Source: Saccoglossus kowalevskii
Lineage: Eukaryota; Hemichordata; Enteropneusta; Harrimaniidae
Direction of reading: 5' to 3'
NCBI RefSeq assembly: GCF_000003605.2
Contig: NW_003144786.1
Span: 1,398,104 to 1,420,322, forward strand
DNA: 22,219 nucleotides
The position numbers and the translations under genes were made by a program. The notes beneath the pieces were generated by a model. The model had not been told where the DNA came from. It worked only from the letters and a program-made list of their open reading frames with translations, and did no database searches. How positions within the stretch are numbered: position 1 is the first letter of the stretch; each line of letters opens with the position of its first letter. This document shows, piece by piece, positions 10,301 to 19,300 of the stretch.

Positions 10301-13300
10301 TCTGTTCGGGCTGTATAAATCTTTCACGGCCCGAATCACAATAACATGTCTCATTCACAAGTGTTATGTATATTTTGCTGGTTTGTCTGTATGTTCGTGA
10401 CCGTGATTATTATGAACTCCGAATAAGCCTACACTATGCTAACGTTACCGGACATAACATCACACTCACCCACTCAGACAAATTGGTATATTTCCAGCTT
10501 GTTTTTTACTGCAACAATGTCATGAAATTGTGGGATTAATATTTATACTAGACCAGAATAAAAAAAAACATTCCAAAATGTATTTGCACCGAGTCTGTTA
10601 CATATGTATGTCCAAATTCGTTCAATATCAATCATTATCAATGTAGAGTTTCTTCTAAAAGAAAAAAAAAATGAAACAAACATAAGAACTCACCAATTTT
10701 AATGAAGATATCCTTAGTACACGCCACTTCACTTGTACCACACTTGATATTCTTCGCTGATATACTATATTTCTCAGAATTATCAGAAGTTGACTGTGAC
10801 AGTATGTAATCACATTCTCCCTGAAAGTCGTAGCTTACACCGTCAAATGTGTTATAGTGAGGATCACCGTACACACAACACACGCCTGGTATATTCAGAT
10901 AGAAAGTATATATTTGTGAAAGAAATATTGATAAGATAATATGTGTGTTACAATCGTGCTGGATATGAATGTTACTTACCACTGCAATCCAGTTCTTCAC
11001 AAGACCACGTTCCACCGAGACAAACACTTGAGTATAAGAATAAAGATATAAATACTTAAACAAATATGGGAGCGTTAAACATTAACACTTTCTGCAAAGG
11101 TGTTGCCCAATAACACTTTCACCTTTGTTGAACAAGTGGACATGTAGTGCGGGAGATATTTTAGATGTATTCGAGCAATGTGTTTTGAAACTTTCTTTAT
11201 AAAGGTTGAATTAAAAGTTTAAAGTTTTGAGTATTCATATCTGAACAAAATAAAATATCTAATAATGGATAATCTAAATGGGCGGGGGACCTGTTTTATA
11301 TATTTTTAAAACACAATTTAAACTATTTCCTATCCTATGTGTTATTACTGGAAGTTGGTATATATACAAGAATTAAATTAATTGTATTGGTCCACAATTT
11401 TGTTTATAAATATCAATCATGAGACCATTACCAAATATACAATAATTTTGTTTTAAGCTATCTGATATATATTTGTGTTTTATCAAAATAAAATTCTCTT
11501 GAAGATTTTGAAGTATTATGTACATCCAGAATGATTATATACATCGATCTTTACGTACATTTACCATTACTTTTGAGTGAAACATGTGAAAAATGTTACG
11601 AATGTCAAAGTGAAAGGAGTAATAACATAATATAACATAAACGCATAATATACTTACCATCTTTGACAGTCACTTTTCATTTCACTATTGGCAGAATATA
11701 TATCACCTCCATGCTTACAAGGGCAATCTGCTGGTTCCACGCACCCATCATGTGATAATACAAACCCCTCTGCACATTCACACCCTGCTTCACATATTGC
11801 CGAGCTGCACCCGACATTATGTAGCATATTTTCACAAGTCGGTGGGCATGCAGACATACAGTCGGTGTATACTTGGTTTATGCCACACGCTATTGGCGGG
11901 CATTCAGTATCAGCACAGTCCCATACACCACTGGAGCATGTGCTGAAATTAAACATGTTATAACACATAGTAGTGCATAATCAAATGTGATTATTTCTAC
12001 AATTACTAAACAAGCAATGTAATCGTTTCAACGGAATTTGAAACATGCCTCAAATAACAAATTTTTCACTGGCCGAGGACATGTGTGCATTCGCCTAATT
12101 GTGCAATCCCGAGTATTATGCCTGACTTTGGCGGGGTTGTTATAACAAAATAATTTCACTAATACTAAAATACAAAAACAACCAAATCAGAGGGAGTAAA
12201 CTGGAACAAAGCCTCCGAGGCATGCCATGGCTTGTATAAGTTAAAAAATGGTCTTGTCGAATCACAATAATTCTTGCAATTATACAAATACATGTACTTA
12301 TTTAATACATGTTATCTCATATATCAGGATGTAATAATTCAATATGTATCAATACATAATAACAATTCCCCCAATCTGTTTTGTCTTTAAAAATTGCCAT
12401 GTCATGTGGGTTATATAAGGAGCCCGTGTGCCAGGTTTGCAAGCACGGAAGTGACTGTTATGTGGCTGTATAAAACACAATGTCTAGATGTTTATTTTTG
12501 TTTAGGAGATACAAGTGATGTTTATTCGTTCTCGAATGCGTGAATAAGCAATCATAAATAGTTTATCGGTATGGCTTCTGTTATGACAGACAATATACCA
12601 CTATATGCTCTCCCCGGCTTTTGGTGGTCCTATTTGCGGGAAAGCCCTGGGCCGTTTTTTTTGCTCCCAGTCCGCCCAAGCCATGTATGAAGGCCCTGTC
12701 TATATTTCCTTGGTATAATAATATAACAACATACATTAACTCATATTGTGACATCGACCTTTTACATCAAAGTGTAGAAAATCACACAGGGAATATGTTT
12801 GCCTATTTTAATGGCGCTGACTGTTTTCCCATGTAGTTATATTAGATAGTACAAATACACATAAACACACACTGGCACCTTGAAACAAATGACAATTGTT
12901 ACACAAGAAGTATATTGTACTCGACATAAGCTTTATGATGTGCAGTCATGGGCGCTATATTCTGGGAAGGGCCGTCGTTGCACCAATTAGACTTATACTT
13001 AGACTTTGGTGAAAAGATGTTTTTCACTAAACCATGGAAGGTGTCGCCTTTAGAGGGTGACAAGCCTGACACGTAACCTGATAGACTGTACCTATGAGCA
13101 TGTGCGCACGACACGTCGTTCAATAGAACTGAAACTCTGTAATGAGCCCGCTGATTGGTTGATTGAGATAGCACGTGTGCATAATATTGTGTACTAGTGC
13201 CTATAACAACTGTTGTGGGATGTTACACATTGATATCCCAGTCTTATAGTGGAGGTTTGTTGTAATGAATTACATTGTTGTGAGAACATTTTTTTATTAT

Positions 13301-16300
13301 TTAACTTATTTATATGTTAATGCATAGTATATGTTTATATAACTTATTTGAACATGTTCCTTGCATATGTGTCTGGACTAGTTTATATGATAATCTCTTG
13401 TAACCCTTATGTGTATATTGTGAGTCGCCAATGAATATGTTTATGTTCCGTTGTGTGTTTGGTCATGCGGTGAACAGAAGCCACAAAAGATGATGAAAGC
13501 ATGTTTTGGCGACTTTAAGGAACGAGCTAAAACAAGATAATTATCATAAATATTATCTAACCAATATTTACAAACTCGAGTGGTAGACATTGAATTACAA
13601 AAACAGTATGGATGTTCTAGTTCTCATTGAAATTAACCAGAGATCATGTTAATTAGTATGGATATTATCTAATAGATTTCTATCAAAAGCGTACTATAGT
13701 GCACAACGAAGATGTGTGTGTCGAACTTCATTCCAATCCAAAAAGTGGACATTGAATCTTTAAACATTTGTCGTAAGAGGGTTCTTAGCGTGGGCAATGA
13801 AATTTAATCTCTAGTAATACTAATAATTTTCCGAATTATAGGCATATTATGCAAAAAATAGCGAAAAGCCAGTCGCCGAGTTCCTTGATTAGTCAATCGA
13901 TATACTGTTTGAGTCAGAACTCCCATCATTCATTACATACTTTGCAATCATTACATACTTTGCAATCACTTGTTTAAACTGGTAGCGATCTCCTTGTCAA
14001 CAGTTTAGCATATATATATGACAATCATTCTTTGTTTCAGCACCAGCAGAGTTCACTTGGTTTCACTTTAATTTTTTTGATAGATGATGATGACTGTATT
14101 GTATTACCCAATAGTAAACTTTAAGTGTTAATTTCTTGCCCAAGGAATGGTGGTCATGGCCATAGTATGCAAATTTGAATATCAACTACTAGACTGGTTA
14201 AACCACTCTGTGCATGAAAAACATAACTCACCATGAACCACACTCATGTGGAACTTCTTCTCCTACTTCGAACATTTCTCCATTACGTTCACATGGCAAA
14301 TCTGCTAAGTACACACACTCGCCATCTTTCTCAACAAACATCTCTGGACATCTACACCCAGGAACACATGACTGGTCATTGCATTCAATTCCTTCTCTCA
14401 ATGTATCTGCCGTCACCTGACACGCTGAACCGCATTCTGTATATATCATGCCCGATGGGCATTCGACGCCTAAGAAGAATTATAACAGTGATAACATACT
14501 ATATTATTTTTTAGGATTAAATTGTATGTCATTATTTGGTTTGGAAATGAATGTCGATAATGTATAATGATAGTCTTTGTGTGTCACTTCACTCTTGTAT
14601 CTCAACAACCAACTAATGTTAAAATAATCTTTATTACCATGGGAATCATGAACTGCTGTATATTCGTAGACTGTTCAGCATGTTTTGGAAAGTTATAGAT
14701 CTTCTTTTCCGCATGATTTTGTTTATTCTATGTATATTCTTACTTAACTGTGTCCATGTTGCTACGTGGAATCGTAAGTATGTGATGCATATAATGTAAT
14801 AATATAGAGAATTTGTTTGCAAAGTTTCCAATGCAGGTCAATGGGTATACGGAAACAGTGATTTTATTCTGTTCTATATATACTCCATGACATATTTACA
14901 CAGTAACGTATGAATGTCTCTATCACATCGCTTTGTGAAATCACAGAGCGTATGTACATAGGTATTGTAGTACATTCAAAACACGAGTTTTTGTGTAATT
15001 CACATTAACAACATTCAACAACATACTATACATCTATAAAGCCTACTAAAATGATTAAACATTGTTTTGATGAAGTTATTTATAACTAGAATTTGTTTAA
15101 TGGCATTAATTTAAGGAATGTTTAATGACATTTGAAAACAAAAATAGTTCCAATAGTTCCATGGTCGTATATATTATATCAAAGATACATCTTAATCGTA
15201 CAATTAATTGACATTGTTGCTGGAGTAACATGTATTTTAAGTGTACCATTACGGTAACAGAGATTATGTTGAATCATAACAGATGTTGTGTAAAGTAATG
15301 CTAGATGAAAATGTGCCTTGAGACCGAAGCGCTTTACCACACTTATGTCCTTACTATACTTACAACTGCTAGTATTTTTGCTGAAACTACGACCAAACAA
15401 ATAACCAAGTATTTTGTATATAAGATTAAAAATGCAGATCTACTGTACATCTACACAAGTGTTCTCTAGATTGTTCTGTATTAAAGCATTAAAGTTCGTA
15501 GAAAATATTTTAAGACATCAGCCTTATTTCATATTTTCTACGTTAACTCGTCGACTAAACTGAACTTTCGCTACGGTTTGGATTAAATATTAAATTATCT
15601 GAAATTGTTACTATAATTAATTAACAATTATGAAATTGCAGTACGGTAAACTCAGTTCACTGAAGAATATTCATGTTACAAATTAGGCATTAGGCAGGTT
15701 TCAGATAAAGTGTTCAATTAGAAACCCTATATTATCAAAAGTTAAGAGCAACCGTCACACCATCAAGGTATAGATGCAGGCTTGTGAACACTAACAGCTC
15801 TGAAAAATTTTTGCCATATTTAATATTTCGAAGATCTTCAACTTATATAACATATTAAAACACAATTTAAAGTACAAAAATGTTTTTTTTAGTTGGCGAT
15901 GGAGTTTCAAACACGACTTGCCCCCAGATTTCACGCTCATTTGATTTTCAATTGTCACAGTATGTGGGTGATTTGTTTCTTTAAAAAAGAACATCCAGTT
16001 TTTCAGGTCAAATTTGACAGACACTTGATAAGTCGTTATAACTCTAATTGTTATTTGTAGTAAATCACAGTTACAATTCTTTAATATTACATCACATGCA
16101 CAGGCTTGTAATTTATGCAAAACTGTTGAAAGTATTTCACGGTATTGTCACCAACACTTACCACATGGTATTATCTCCTGTCGCCAACCAATCAGTGGGA
16201 CCCCTTTATCTGCACATTGCTGGGCATAATCAGCAAAAATGACGCAATGACAATCGGTCTGTTGACAGCTACATACATCAAATTTGCAGTTCTCGTAGTA

Positions 16301-19300
16301 ATGTTGAGGGTTCACAAACATATGGCATTCTGGGAAATGAGGTAATACATTATATGATAAGTTGGGTTATAATAATACAAAAATGATTGAATTTATCGTT
16401 ATCCAATATATATATATACTGGATATGAACACAGTATGACACGATATGAATAATAATAATAATAATAATAATTTAAATCTAATAGTAAATCCGCGGAATA
16501 AAGGATAAAAATTGTCCACACTATGCGATGTATACCCACGTGTAAAAATTGGATCGTTCAACAACTTGATACACGTTTCCTCAGCAGTGCTTGCATGCTG
16601 TGAAAATATTTCACATGGATGTGGTACTTCATCTACCGGTACATCTCTGCATCCTGGGTTAGTTTTATACTTATTAGCGAAAGCTATAGAACTGGTTTCA
16701 ATATCACCTATAAATAGAAATTATGTGCATGTATTATTAATAGTTCAATTACACGTGTTTTTATTGGTTCATATCGAACATGCTCTCGCATAAGAAATTG
16801 TTATGAAAGAAAGAAGTATATGTGTTTGGTTATGTAGTCTGTTGCAGATAACATGTTATTTGCGTTACTAATTATACATAGTCAATTCTATATTCTACAT
16901 ATTTAAAATTAAAATGTTTTACCACGCAAAACATTTTATTGAATCCTAAATTTATGTGTTTTACCCCAATAAATGATAATTGATATTGATATAAGAAAGA
17001 TGTGGAATGAACAAACATATATTGGTTGGTAAAATTCTGATAAATGTCAATTAAATTATACAGTCGTCTGTGAATATGATTCGTGCATTCAGACAAACGT
17101 ATCTGTTTTTCAAAATGTTTGTTTTCTTCTTTTCTACAAACTGGTGAATAGTTGGGTGTTTTGCTAGAGTTGTAGTGTACTATATAATTATTAGGTAACT
17201 AAGAACATTCCCAGCACCTGGCTGTGTCTTTAAGTGGATGAAACAAAGAAATATGCAAATTAGCTGTCAGATAATGATGGCGAGTAAATTGTGTTTTACA
17301 AGATTTTAGAGGCAAATTTGACATTCTGATCAAACATTGCAAAACGTACTTTTGAAAACCAAATACAGCAGAATATCCGAAATAGTAAGCCAGTGAAAGG
17401 TTTTGGAAAAATCAATGTCCAAAGGTACATTTCGTAGATAATTCTGGGTAATATATAGCGCTGTTTTTTTTTGTGTTTTTTTTTTCTATGAAGTGCCATA
17501 CTTAATCATTGAGAACAATACCGTTACAATACAATAACATACCTTGCATGGTGAGGAAGTCATCATTTTGGTTGTCGTTGAATGTGCCGCACAGACCGCA
17601 TGTTTTATTGAAATGATCCGGAGTTACCGTGATGTATACACGATTTTTTCCATCCCAGACTACTTTGATTCCATTCGCCAAAGTCACCTGTAAACAATTT
17701 TATATTATGTAGTTCGGTCACAATTCTTGTAAACGTTGTTTTAATTGTTCAGCTAGCTTAATTTTGGGAACCATAAATTACGTCTTCGCAAATTAAAATT
17801 ATAAACCGCCAAAGAACACAAAAACAGACCATTTATATGAGCCTCATTAAACCCCGAAAAGAGCAATTTCGAGTTTTAACCCTTCGTTATTTCAAATTAG
17901 ACGTAATTATGGAATGCGATTCTGTTATATATTCATGTACATCAAGGTTTAGCCATGATCCCAAATAAATTGGATGTGATTAAGTTAAGTGCCTGTGATC
18001 GAAATATTTATATGACGCAAGTCTATATATAACCAAGGTAAAATTCATATATCATTGGTCGATATGTTTCACAGCTAGCAAAATCGACTGCGGTGATACA
18101 TTCCTCTGCATCTTGCCAATTTAATTATATGACCGTGATCGACATACATTCCATGTCATCTGGCCATATTGACCACCAGCCAAAGCTGGGTCAGCTTGCA
18201 ATGTTTTGGGAAATCAGAATACGAAATGTCATTGAAAATACCATCATTGAAAACATTTTAATTTCATTTTTGTTTGTGTGTTTTGGCTCTTCTCAAAACA
18301 TTGGCAGTTGTGACATTATATATCATACTATAGGGACAGGTGAAATTAATTAAATGAGTCTTCAATGGAATAATTATTATTCATTTCAATTACCTTCCCA
18401 TAATGCACTGCATCTAACTGATAAGTAGTATAATCCGGCAAACGTGATGAAACATGAGTAACGTTTAAGCTAATCTCATATGTTTGCATATCAGATAGAC
18501 CCAATTGCGTTCATGCACGGGAGGAAACAGTGGTTAGCACGGGCTGCGCCGTGAATGCCCAAACTTATATACAAAAATCTTCAGTCATTTTAACTAGGAT
18601 TACTCAGTACAGTAACTAGAAATGTATAGTTAATTCTACGCTTATGAAACAATACCAAAGCAAATTCAGAAAGTGCAGATTGCAGAAAAACAGGAAGTAG
18701 CACATAGTCCCATCGTCTGTTTATTTTTTCTCAAGAACAATGTCCCTAGATGTGCTTGTGTTGATTGTCATGTCGGAAATAGTATTCGGAAATGAATAAT
18801 TATGAATATAATATTAAATCGACCAAATAAATAGAATGGCATTTTGTGCACTTAACCTGAGGTAAGCGTTCACGCACACTTTGTTAGCCCGTGCTAAGGA
18901 GCTGTGTGTGAACGCTAAGTGTAATCATTCTTAGGCATGCAAATAATTATACCTTTATAATCATAGATGTCACTCTCTCAATGTACACATCACCGTATCG
19001 GAATGGAAACTTCTCCATGTCATCACCATTGACGTTAACAGAGCCTCCGCGCTTCAAAAACACGAGAGTATTGCCGATATCGATGAGCACAGCCCGAGTA
19101 CACGTGAACCCATCTGTTACTCCGCATTCCACGTTTTTACCCATAATATGATAATCGCTGCTTTCATCAAAACAATTCTTAACTAAAGTGTAGGTGCAAT
19201 GACCCATGAAGTCGAATAGAGTCCCATCGAATGTTCTATAATGTGGGTCGCCCGTTGCAGAACAGGTAGCTACAATAAGAGTACGTTAATTGTCGTTAAA

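Noticed and set aside
12621-13174. Short ORFs in the 2.29-kb intron
   Set aside because: No domain, no splice partners and no repeat identity; their lengths are expected by chance.
13423-13514. 9-base inverted repeat AGTCGCCAA / TTGGCGACT, possible MITE ends
   Set aside because: Too short, and the flanking bases do not extend the match; likely chance.
18093-18353. 86-codon plus-strand ORF
   Set aside because: Low-complexity translation in an AT-rich intron, no homology recognised and no splice context.
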